Virus record (IMG/VR): IMGVR_UViG_3300037285_000174
Location: 1 to 46,085 of that record
DNA: 46,085 nt
Strand: one strand, 5' to 3'
Source of the DNA: a virus
The translations under genes and the position numbers were made by a program. The stretch's first letter is position 1. Every line of letters starts with the position of its first letter. Under the pieces are notes generated by a model. The model saw only the letters and a program-made list of their open reading frames with translations, searched no databases and was not told where the DNA came from. Below, piece after piece: positions 41,401 through 46,085 of the stretch.

Positions 41401-42853
41401 CCACCAGCAATTGACGTCGGCTGAATATACATTTGACTTAGTAAACATGAGAATCAATATACCAAATAATCAAACGGCTCCGGCTGGCACACGATTAGAT
41501 ATCTACGTTATTAAAGATGCTGAATATTATTTTGTTGATACAAAAATTGTATTTGATACCGATGTATCGTCTATTGTTGCTGTTGGTGACACACTTATCT
41601 TAGAATCAGTAGGCGATAGTACTGTCCATACTGGTATTGTTACTTCGGTAAACACCACAGAACTTACTATAAAGAGCCTGCGCACAGAAATAAGAGATTC
41701 TTACTTATCAAATGATAATTTTATTGTTTCAGTAAGCAGCGGTCCTGTTACTGATGTAGTTGTAACAAATGTAACTTACGTTACAAGCGAAGGAATGACA
41801 TTTGTAACGCCGCCACTAACAACCGACGTTGTAGAAATATACCAGTTTAGCAATCATGATATTAACAATTTTGAAAGAATAACTTATAAAGTTATTACTG
41901 ATCCAGCAATAACTATGGCATCAGCTGATTTTGCAACTAGAAACTTAGTTGCAACTGGATTTATTCCACTAAGAGGAATAATATCAACTGCAAGTTATGC
42001 ATGGGTTACAGTAAATGGAGAGTTGTTAACCCCAGATGTTGACTACTCATTAAATTCTGCAGGCGACACATTAGAGCTGTACAACCAACCTACAGAAAAT
42101 GATGTAATTGATGTAATACAATTTGGCGCAACTCCTATAACAGATAAGTTTGGCTTTAGAATGTTCAAAGACATGCTAAACAGAGTTCATTATAAGAGAC
42201 TTAACCAGGATAACAGCTATGTGCTTTCAAATCCGCTAAATTACTATGACATCGGAATTTCTTTAGAAAATACAGTCGGTATGTTTATTCCTGACAAGGT
42301 AAAAAATATTCCAGGTGTGTTGTTTATTGACGGCGAAAGAATTGAATACTTTGAAATTAACGGCAATCAAGTACAGCAGCTGAGAAGAGGTACGTTAGGT
42401 ACTGGCGTTAAAGAAACGCACAGTGAAGGAACACGAGCGTTTGGCGCCGGCCCAGACGAAAATATTAACTACACTGATACTACTATAAATCAGTCAGTTA
42501 TTTCAGACGGTAGCACCGATATTGTTCTTGATTACACACCAGATAGCATCAACGAAATAGAAGTTTATGTTGCTGGTCACAAACTTAGAAAGTCTGCAAT
42601 AAAAAGATACAACCCTGCTCTTCAACAAGACAGTCCAGAAGGAAACGAAACAATTGACGCTGAATTTACACTAGACGGAAACACTGTTGTCTTTAATATA
42701 GACAGAACTGATCCGCTGCCAAAAACTGGAGAAAGAGTATCAATTATTCGAAAAGTAGGCAAAGTGTGGAACGAAGACGGAAAATCGTTAGCAAATACAA
42801 ATAATATTATAGGAAACTTCTTGCGCGGAGCAACAATCGAGTTACCTAAATAA
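29495..42853 (+). CDS. Giant baseplate wedge protein, gp7-like, with FG-GAP repeats
   Basis: 4452 residues, 29% of the window. The N-terminus (SASNFLPKYFRTDINKKFIN, ENYQFEPVAVYKDELNNVEF, LNSQEFYAWDPHIDWDKFVN) is the conserved start of the large structural protein after gp6 in marine T4-like phages, in the place of T4 gp7 (1032 residues). Residues 2120-2410 contain integrin-alpha-like FG-GAP repeats (GFDVAVSASGDFIAVGAPS; FGYAIAINDAGDQLAISAPR; GAVYIYSQ), predicting a beta-propeller. At 2960-3010 and 3325-3390 lie related GxGY-x-x-x-P beta modules (GRGYTVAPKVIISDG; GGDGYKETPLVTVSGDH). The last 200 residues have PGVLFIDGERIEYFE and LRRGTLGTGVKETHSEGT. The frame is uninterrupted. gp7 identity comes from position and family memory; adhesion or scaffold roles of the inserts are inferred. 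Confidence 0.75.
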   Translation: MAYNKDQEDFSLPDANNSDRSASNFLPKYFRTDINKKFINSTIDQMINPGVVEKIDAYAGRRHAKATKYTDNFLQDFTANRENYQFEPVAVYKDELNNVEFLKNYNDYIAQIKNFKGTVSNHSLLNSQEFYAWDPHIDWDKFVNFREYYWLPTGPVSIAVAGQSNEVVSTYTVTLADDGDNLAYVFTPNGFTRNPTLKLYRGQTYRFEIDTPGHPIAIAVLRNFTDNDLTVNTDFDNTSNLYTDGVSSVTDYVDSGVIEFVVSETAPDTLYYISKNDINTSGVFSTFDIESNTEINVAEEIIGKKTYKTSTGVELSNGMKLFFQGAVTPEKYATGNWYVEGVGSQIHLVAESDLAVPAIFTADVDIPFDSAEIGFDLYPFDTATSFAGTKDYIAINRASADGNPWTRYNRWFHRDIIKTSFLYNNLPVVIDESARAKRPIIEFEAGLKLFNHGTKSKLNVDLVDTFTTDVFSTVEGSIGYNVDNVDLVDGMNILFTKDTDITVKGKIYKVNFILHNGINQISLTEIVETNPYVGEVVLVRYGVEYKGKMFYFDGEEWILSQEKTEVNQPPLFSLYNNNEISFSDTVVYPANSFNGNKLFSYRVGNGLADTELGFPLSYKNIANVGDIVFDFNLLSDNFSYQDELNVPVTLTNDTGYLKKYNTTGDTNVYVNAWKKAVTDSKQLVIRQYNAALQLNNFLVDVFDNSGSLTDLRVIVYVNNVRKVANVDYEIQNTNGTAKVVFVDDVSTNDLILLRCYSAASKNDNGFYEIPANLEHNPLNENITDFTLGQVNDHLDSIVEDLPAFSGNFPGSSNLRDLGSITANGKTFVQHSGPVNLALYHITDKDANVIKSLKYARREYAKFKRKFINESLTTGFDGNIKDHVDLILVKLLKDKTPNMPFFFSDMIGVGAATKTIHTVEFTGPAYFALTIDFNLTALSTSSVGVYKNNIQLLHARDYTFVNGFVYVTADLQDTDTVEIYEYESTNGSFIPPTPTKLGLYPSYQPAVYTDDTYVESKTVIRGHDGSQMIAFDDYRDDLLVELETRIYNNIKCNNNKELIDINEFVGGYARNTGHSTEAISAAILSDFAQWLEISGSPDYSTHDFWDNSNTFTYNYSNTHDLDGNPLPGFWRGIYKKYYDTDAPHARPWEMLGFTIMPQWWETAYGPAPYTSNNRILWNDLKEGIFREPGKSVVRDSKYIRPDLLKFLPVDEFGRLLSPLESGLAQNFSLTSSNTSFKFGDMSPVEAAWKKTSEYPFSLITAWVLLQPTKIIGLGFDCSRIERSITGNIVYTDTQKAINLSSLALPSISSSDTIVLTSGLVNYVADYMVTKTEIKYNDYKEKLVNLTNQLAIKLGGYGDKTKLKLILDSRSPLNKTSVFVPNENYQIEFATSNALDIVVLSGIIIEKTALGYIISGYDKEDPVFNFTKPIVQNANSTITVGGISESFINWTENKGYTSGTVVEYQGKYYRTKITHTSLTTFDSGKFVILASLPVVGGITASVRTMFEDTVTSFPYGTLLSSVQEVADFMTGYENYLVKQGFVFDFFNQETNAVEDMKLCIQEFMFWVTQNWDNGTVLTVSPVANNVTFEREYFVVDDIYDSFYDYNLLTGEGNRISKEFSNIFRNNANEFGVKPVNSIDGIFLVKLPLVQKEHIILVDNNTVFNDTIFDMKTGYRQERIKVVGYRTDNWTGGLNAPGFIYDTAKVTLWKEWTDYAIGDVVKYKEFFYAANLKHTGTDFFDANFWNILAKRPEAELLPNWDYRVNQFTDFYSLDTDNFDSEQQRLGQHLIGYQKREYLANIIPDAVSQYKFYQGFIQDKGTKNALTKLFDALSSANKDSLEFFEEWAIRLGQYGAVENITEVEYNLDEANYRLEPQLVELANSISSTRTDLVYEIAPHQTYVKPNNYDHDNLFTELSGTETYAKDSGYVRDQDVSYLAEGKDQILALLIDNILIGEFIWVKDNKQSWTVLRHVNSNYQVSNIVSSLPDNLPVDTENKNGFTVYFDEHVTFNEGDIIGIKSGILDINGFFKVAYVSLNEVVILTDTPVNINEFTDSTALAVTKFVQRRFSDATDLNDTITDIRVDLKDAVWIDNAESGKWGVYENSNIFALQDEIVNPTDSSDGFASSFAASETNNIVVIGSPNNETNPITRIYRRFSESSPSILLQDITATDEISSNSLYGFDVAVSASGDFIAVGAPSAISTDNLTVGLPLQGAVFLYSRNQNGTYDKIKTILSPTPAENQQFGYQVELQQDESGVTRLFVGAPGLINEAGKIYVVDNSTTEWSYNNIVIDTVKKFSVNKFGDVILTSSPINTTNQMSVYRKQDDGTFDNSIMPVISEEDSAEEFGYAIAINDAGDQLAISAPRNDDAGIDAGAVYIYSQTAASEYVLSQVLNSPFDEKNEAFGTGLDFSLNKLAISGKNTDTITTTSFDNYFTLISEYQVGVDYTGTLVYSRYVFDQTSASNEANTTFDGGTTRFANVEPDTGRIAVFQKIGESFIFGEDVNYRRNTKFNDISNFKLVDNHIYIGFPKLNPVTQDPIFEGTYIGNDSSVGMFADLRADANSNSWSTITQESGKIDISKIQRCFVYSKDKNDIISNLDIIDPRQGKIAGPAEQELEFKTFYDPAVYTINANNTPGATVDSSSNWTENYVGKLWWNLDTVSWYNPYQGDVQYRANNWNKVTIGSTVDVLEWVGTNLLPLEWNAIAGTNEGFAQGVSGTALYGNDIYSLKRVYDTVSRSFTSKYFYWVSSSRIIPNSSSRRLSAFDIAALIRDPAAAGYRFVAPLDTNKFAVYNSKNLFEGTNSILHYSFATDPNLQTNIHREYQLITEDLATSRINNEVEIKWFDSLIGYDQNSNPVPDPELPVKQRHGILNFPRQGMFVNRLEAVKQVVERVNSVLTVSQIVDDTDFSTLLSKDEPPSPASGIYDTIVDTVDQLSFVSVARAARAELEPIIENTRVVGVNIINSGRGYTVAPKVIISDGSGTGAVVNTVINNLGQVTSVTVKSVGKNYSDTATILVRKFSVLVSTDTDIGNRWAIYSWDTTSQSWTRIDNQSFDTTRYWDYTNWYAAGYNSQTAINHIVTQTYKLNGLNDDINDVIKIENVGAGGWLLLRKISNNGGLDFTVNYETIGRENGTIQISTKIYDYASTASGFDATIYDNSFYDREPVVELRNILIALRDNLFDADLSVEWNKLFFASMRYAFSEQSNINWAFKTSFVRAKHNLGMLTQKVTFQNDNLSNYEDYVNEVKPYSTKVREYISSYEHIEPTQSLTTDFDLPPTYNIATSKIEPTVATQTGDEITNLVTQYFQPLIDQWTENNGYEIIRIDVVNGGDGYKETPLVTVSGDHATTATAFLSRGSVKSVVIDNPGKKYYTTPIITIVGDQETGSTPATAVAIIGNGKVRSTHMTIKFDRVSGSYVFTELNETESFEGTATKETFNLKWPININTNSYTVIIDGIEQLASAFKIGNSIDTSKGYDRYVGYIDFVNSPVLEAQITIRYQKDIKLLAAADRINFFYNPTTGMLGKDLTQLIDGTEYSGVTLNSFNFGNNHGWDIAGYGSLPWDTFDESDQDEIFILDASTTIFELSQPLENAVEYNFYLNGTRLDDPDYGTSSPVTNTGAVMQTIIGNGTTSTVTIDEALVPTVAGDIVIIRKSTSDGAANLANYDTQLSGGDLGYTTATGIDSGEIKIDGDDFVTPTTSKGPEELVPGEIRDTLDIQVYHRPGNGAGIIGTANYNIDGTQSVFTLPEIPQTNDSVIVKVDNIILGSDLYTIDHESQTLSLDDSTLPVGSRLSITAIGTNGINLIDTTNFLSDGSTTSFVTSAIWSDQVSSLITANGIILKNGLEYLLSETVIEDGFLHRVKIEFSNNVLAEGDFVQYSLYSTLIKTHSQVDIDKTFVPDGSSNYHIFNGSTSTVPFNNLPISHNILVKVNNKILNPGYSISYTTTDSRIYDIEEWQFRNTTIDASEVFVFANHQQLTSAEYTFDLVNMRINIPNNQTAPAGTRLDIYVIKDAEYYFVDTKIVFDTDVSSIVAVGDTLILESVGDSTVHTGIVTSVNTTELTIKSLRTEIRDSYLSNDNFIVSVSSGPVTDVVVTNVTYVTSEGMTFVTPPLTTDVVEIYQFSNHDINNFERITYKVITDPAITMASADFATRNLVATGFIPLRGIISTASYAWVTVNGELLTPDVDYSLNSAGDTLELYNQPTENDVIDVIQFGATPITDKFGFRMFKDMLNRVHYKRLNQDNSYVLSNPLNYYDIGISLENTVGMFIPDKVKNIPGVLFIDGERIEYFEINGNQVQQLRRGTLGTGVKETHSEGTRAFGAGPDENINYTDTTINQSVISDGSTDIVLDYTPDSINEIEVYVAGHKLRKSAIKRYNPALQQDSPEGNETIDAEFTLDGNTVVFNIDRTDPLPKTGERVSIIRKVGKVWNEDGKSLANTNNIIGNFLRGATIELPK

Positions 42854-42856
42854 ATA
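42849..42856 (+). promoter_or_regulatory. Late promoter AATAAATA before the fibre genes
   Basis: AATAAATA overlaps the stop of the giant gene and ends 17 bases before the ATG at 42874. A start near 42863 would just include the AGGTGG ribosome site. It matches NATAAATA and would give the distal genes their own late transcript. Confidence 0.5.
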
Positions 42857-42873
42857 CAATACAGGTGGTAGGA

Positions 42874-43485
42874 ATGACAAATTTAAAAGAATACAGCGGT
42901 TTACATGTCGAAGGTCATATTAAAATATTTGACCCAACGTCTGGTGAAACCTTTATCAATAAGCGCAACGCTATTCATTATGAAAACATGAGTTTATCAT
43001 TAGCAGAAAGCTTGGCCAATCAAGGACAAGGATTTGTTTACGAAATGAGTTTTGGCAATGGTGGCACAAGCGTTGACCCAACAGGTATTATTACCTATTT
43101 AACGCCTAATACAGCTGGCACAAATGCCAGTTTGTATAATCAAACTTATACAAAAGTCATTGACGATCGTAGTGTTAACAATGTAGATCCTACTAGAAAC
43201 AAAACTGAAGTTAGACATGTTTCGGGTACCAATTACACCGACATCTTGGTTAGTTGTCTACTTGACTACGGAGAGCCCGATGGGCAAGACGCATTTGACA
43301 CAGGTACTAGTACAGATGGATTATATGTTTTTGATGAACTAGGATTAAAGAGTTTTAATTCATCTAGTACAGGAAGGCTCTTAACACATGTTATTTTTCA
43401 TCCTGTTCAAAAAAGTCTGAACAGACTAATTCAAATCGACTACACAGTTAGAGTACAGAGTCTTAGTGGATTCAACGAGGGATAA
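42874..43485 (+). CDS. Virion structural protein, unknown (conserved type in marine T4-like phages)
   Basis: 203 residues from ATG 42874, five bases after AGGTGG; an in-frame GTG at 42865 lies inside that site and was not used. It is beta-rich: YSGLHVEGHIKIFDPTSGET, then FINKRNAIHYENMSLSLAES, FVYEMSFGNGGTSVDPTGI, and at the C-terminus GRLLTHVIFHPVQKSLNRLI with DYTVRVQSL. I recognise it as a type that recurs between the giant baseplate gene and the collar fibre in marine T4-like phages, without a T4 gene number. A baseplate periphery or fibre-attachment role is suggested by position only. Confidence 0.68.
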   Translation: MTNLKEYSGLHVEGHIKIFDPTSGETFINKRNAIHYENMSLSLAESLANQGQGFVYEMSFGNGGTSVDPTGIITYLTPNTAGTNASLYNQTYTKVIDDRSVNNVDPTRNKTEVRHVSGTNYTDILVSCLLDYGEPDGQDAFDTGTSTDGLYVFDELGLKSFNSSSTGRLLTHVIFHPVQKSLNRLIQIDYTVRVQSLSGFNEG

Positions 43486-43487
43486 TA

Positions 43488-45560
43488 ATGACGTATAATG
43501 TAAAATTTACCGACAGTGTTAACAAGGGGTCTATTACTATTGACGAGAATACTCTCAATACCGAAACCAGTCTCGGTCTTCCTGGGAGAAATTTAACTAA
43601 TTATGGAGAGCTCATCGCAGAGAATCTATTACATCTATTAGAAAATTTTGCAAATACAAGTTCTCCTACAAATCCAGTCGAGGGGCAATTGTGGTACGAC
43701 TCAACTGATAATGCCAACCAATTAAAGATTTATAATGGTACGCAATGGGTAAGTGCAGGCGGCTTAAAGAAAGCAGCAACTCAGCCAGCAGCAACCGCAA
43801 GTACACTAGGCGATCTTTGGATTAACACTGCAACTCAGCAGCTTTTTTTATACAGTGGGTCTGGATGGATACTTATTGGGCCGTCGGATGCTGAAGGTAC
43901 TGGCAGTGGCACCCAAACACAGATAATCAAAGATACTAACAATCTTGATAGAATTTTAATAGTTAACTATATTAACAATAAGGTAGTATCGGTAATTAGT
44001 GCGGACCAATTTACAGCAAAGAATCAAAATGATCTGCCTGGATTTACAACCGGTACTCCTAACAACATAATATATCCAGGTATTAATCTAAGTAAAACTA
44101 TAACAGGCACTGGAAATCTAAGCGGTATAACAACTGACACAAAATATTATGGAGTTGCAGCATCTGCAGAAAGCTTAATTATTAATGGATCGCCAAAGGT
44201 AGCTGCTGAATTTGCTATTCTTAGTTCACCAAACATCTTTACTAGACCTATAACAATTAACAGCAATGACGGCATAACAGTCGGTGATGATACCAAGTTT
44301 AAAATGTCTGTGTTAGGTAGTATTGGAGAAATTAGAAACGGTGCATCTGACGGAAGTATTGATTTTAAAATAAGAAATGATGGAACATTAACAACTGCCC
44401 TGCGGGTATACAACGATGCAAGTGTTGTAATTGGTAGTCCAACTGGAATACCGACTGCAACCCTTGATGTGCGCGGCGATGTTAAGACAGCAGGCAATCT
44501 TGTCATTGGCATTGATTCGACTAGTTCTCCGAGTAACTTATCAGTTACTGGCAACAACGACATTGCAGGAAATCTGTCAGTTGTTGGAGCAGTTGTTGTT
44601 ACAGGATCTACAACGCTAAACAACATTGTAACTACTCAAGCAAATCAATTCAATGTTGGATCAATTTTGTTACCGTTTGCCAACATGTTTGCTAATAGAT
44701 TTACTGGAGCATTTACTGGAGACTTATCAGGAAGTATAACAGGATCATCTGCAACTACTGGCAAGTTAAGTAGCCCTACTAGTTTTCAATTAATTGGCGA
44801 TGTTGCATCTCCTGTTATTGAGTTTGACGGACAAGTTGGCGGGTTAACAAAACAATTTGATACTACATTAAGTGATACGTTTTTTACTAACAAGGATACA
44901 ACAGCAACGTCGGAAAGCACCGACCAAATTTTAATTAATAGACCTGGCACTGGATTAGTAACAACAGAGAAACAAACACTATTAGGAACAATTCCTAATG
45001 AAGCGCTCGGTCCGTTAGTACCAATTGGAACTATATTACCATTCGGAGGCACGACAGCACCAACTGGATGGTTCATGTGTAACGGTAGCGAGTATTCAAT
45101 TTCTGCATACGAATTACTGCACGATGTTATTGGCGCAAGTTTTGGAATATCATCATTGCCTACGTCATTATTTAAAGCACCTGACATGAGAGGGCGATCT
45201 TTACTTGGTGCGCTTGACGGAGCAACGGGCACGACTAGAGTGCTTAATGACGGCGCAGCAAACACAGTTGGTAACTATGGCGGTTCAGACGGCGCATTTA
45301 TTGCTGAAGATGATTTACCAGAGCACACTCATAGCTTAGAAGGCGATGCAGGCACGCAGTTTTATGCCACTAACAACGATGTTACTAATCCTGCAGATTC
45401 AGGAGCAGTTGCTACATTGCCATCAGCAACTGGCGCGCTTACTGGTTCTGGAATAACAAGAACAGAAGGAATTAGTGACCGTTCCACAACGCAAACAGAA
45501 TTTAAAACAGTTTCTCCTTTTGCAACAGTTAACTTTATCATATACCATGGAGTCTTTTAA
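43488..45560 (+). CDS. Short tail fibre-like protein with C-terminal collar domain (gp12-like)
   Basis: 690 residues. Residues 1-140 form a module (NYGELIAENLLHLLENFANT, PVEGQLWYDSTDNANQLKIY, LGDLWINTATQQLFLYSG) that is repeated in the next gene. The middle is a repetitive fibre shaft with short beta strands (TATLDVRGDVKTAGNLVIGI; AGNLSVVGAVVVTGSTTLNN). Residues 510-585 are the phage tail collar domain: VPIGTILPFGGTTAPTGWFM, then CNGSEYSISAYELLHDVIGA and FKAPDMRGRSLLGALDG. A His-rich segment EHTHSLEGD follows, and the tail ends TVNFIIYHGVF, as in collar-type short fibres whose C-terminal knob binds the host. GAGGG precedes the ATG. The T4 counterpart in role would be gp12, but the N-terminal part differs. 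Confidence 0.82.
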   Translation: MTYNVKFTDSVNKGSITIDENTLNTETSLGLPGRNLTNYGELIAENLLHLLENFANTSSPTNPVEGQLWYDSTDNANQLKIYNGTQWVSAGGLKKAATQPAATASTLGDLWINTATQQLFLYSGSGWILIGPSDAEGTGSGTQTQIIKDTNNLDRILIVNYINNKVVSVISADQFTAKNQNDLPGFTTGTPNNIIYPGINLSKTITGTGNLSGITTDTKYYGVAASAESLIINGSPKVAAEFAILSSPNIFTRPITINSNDGITVGDDTKFKMSVLGSIGEIRNGASDGSIDFKIRNDGTLTTALRVYNDASVVIGSPTGIPTATLDVRGDVKTAGNLVIGIDSTSSPSNLSVTGNNDIAGNLSVVGAVVVTGSTTLNNIVTTQANQFNVGSILLPFANMFANRFTGAFTGDLSGSITGSSATTGKLSSPTSFQLIGDVASPVIEFDGQVGGLTKQFDTTLSDTFFTNKDTTATSESTDQILINRPGTGLVTTEKQTLLGTIPNEALGPLVPIGTILPFGGTTAPTGWFMCNGSEYSISAYELLHDVIGASFGISSLPTSLFKAPDMRGRSLLGALDGATGTTRVLNDGAANTVGNYGGSDGAFIAEDDLPEHTHSLEGDAGTQFYATNNDVTNPADSGAVATLPSATGALTGSGITRTEGISDRSTTQTEFKTVSPFATVNFIIYHGVF

Positions 45561-46085
45561 TGAGTTATAAAATTAATACAACAAACGGTGCTTTACTAGT
45601 AGATTTAATAGACGGCCGCATTGATGATAGTTCCACTGACTTAACTTTAGTTGGAAGAAACTTTACAGGTTATGGCGAAGCATTCAATGAAAATTTTGTT
45701 AAAATTCTCGAAAACTTTGCAAACACTGCGGCCCCATCGACGCCGATTGTTGGACAACTTTGGTATGACACTAGCGAAGCTAGATTAAAAATTTATAATG
45801 GAGAACAGTTTAAAGCGTCAAACGCAACAATTGTTTCTGCAAGTACTCCTGCAACTTTAGTTGCTGGAGAGCTTTGGATCGACACAGCAAACAAACAGCT
45901 ACGATTTAGTGATGGCGATTCGACCTTTCTAGCAGGCCCAATTTATACAAGTGAACAAGGCCAGTCGGGTTTCGATGTGCAAACGTTGGTTGACGAATTT
46001 GGAAATCCAAAAGTTGTTGTAAGATTATTAGTTGCAGCTCAACCGGTTGCAATCATTAGTAGAGAATTATTTAATACCACTGCAA
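45560..46085 (+). CDS. Paralogous fibre protein, N-terminal part (runs off the right edge)
   Basis: 175 codons from an ATG that overlaps the previous stop as TAATG; the frame is open to the end of the window. It reads MSYKINTTNGALLVDLIDGR, then LTLVGRNFTGYGEAFNENFV, KILENFANTAAPSTPIVGQL, WYDTSEARLKIYNG and AGELWIDTANKQLRFSDGD. This aligns with residues 1-140 of the preceding collar fibre (YGELIAENLLHLLENFANTS; VEGQLWYDSTDNANQLKIYN; LGDLWINTATQQLFLYSG), so the two share an attachment module, probably by duplication. What receptor-binding or shaft domain follows cannot be seen. Confidence 0.8.
   Translation, partial: MSYKINTTNGALLVDLIDGRIDDSSTDLTLVGRNFTGYGEAFNENFVKILENFANTAAPSTPIVGQLWYDTSEARLKIYNGEQFKASNATIVSASTPATLVAGELWIDTANKQLRFSDGDSTFLAGPIYTSEQGQSGFDVQTLVDEFGNPKVVVRLLVAAQPVAIISRELFNTTA

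Noticed and set aside
44147-45265. Two 159-codon minus-strand frames
   Set aside because: Both lie antisense to the collar-fibre gene, are low in complexity and have no ribosome site or known motifs.

Overview
This window is part of the genome of a lytic, contractile-tailed phage of the T4 superfamily. Its proteins look most like those of marine T4-like phages (cyanophage/pelagiphage type). The evidence is a T4-type head morphogenesis run (gp23, gp22, gp21, a gp67-like core protein, gp20), the late sigma factor gp55 beside the recombination nuclease pair gp47/gp46, and a long baseplate run (gp48, gp53, hub, gp5, gp25, gp6, a gp7-like giant, collar fibre). The DNA is AT-rich and tightly packed, with many ATGA or TAATG overlaps and several TTG or GTG starts. 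The host cannot be named from the sequence.

Layout. (1) 1-9959, minus strand: the head module read right to left. It has a tape-measure-like tail protein, a portal protein interrupted by an HNH-containing intein, a small unknown protein, a possible MptE/GT42-type Rossmann protein of foreign look, an acidic prohead-core protein, the prohead protease, the scaffold, and the N-terminal part of the major capsid protein, which runs off the left edge. (2) 10039-11135, plus strand: a gp26-like baseplate-hub assembly gene. It ends in a T-TTT-TTC slippery heptamer followed five bases later by a long hairpin; a -1 shift there opens a 76-codon extension. This looks like a tail-assembly-chaperone style programmed frameshift and is the most striking item here. 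(3) 11136-11885, minus: an unknown Ala/Pro-rich gene behind a textbook TATAAATA late promoter. (4) 11886-12480: a noncoding gap with several inverted repeats. (5) 12481-17097, minus: gp55, then gp47-gp46 and three small genes (a basic Hc1-like protein, a GIY-YIG nuclease, an ExoX-C-like protein). gp55 and gp47 each have a good sigma70-type promoter. (6) 17173-46085, plus: the baseplate and fibre run.

How it works together. Host-type promoters would drive gp55 and gp47/46 early. gp55 would then direct RNA polymerase to NATAAATA-type late promoters, copies of which lie before several structural genes. The baseplate run carries several cell-wall-related modules: a gp5-type spike with a tail-lysozyme domain plus a C-terminal M15-like peptidase motif, and next to it a CHAP/NlpC-like protein whose catalytic Cys position is Ala. 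The 4452-residue baseplate protein at 29495-42853 takes up 29% of the window and carries integrin-like FG-GAP repeats.
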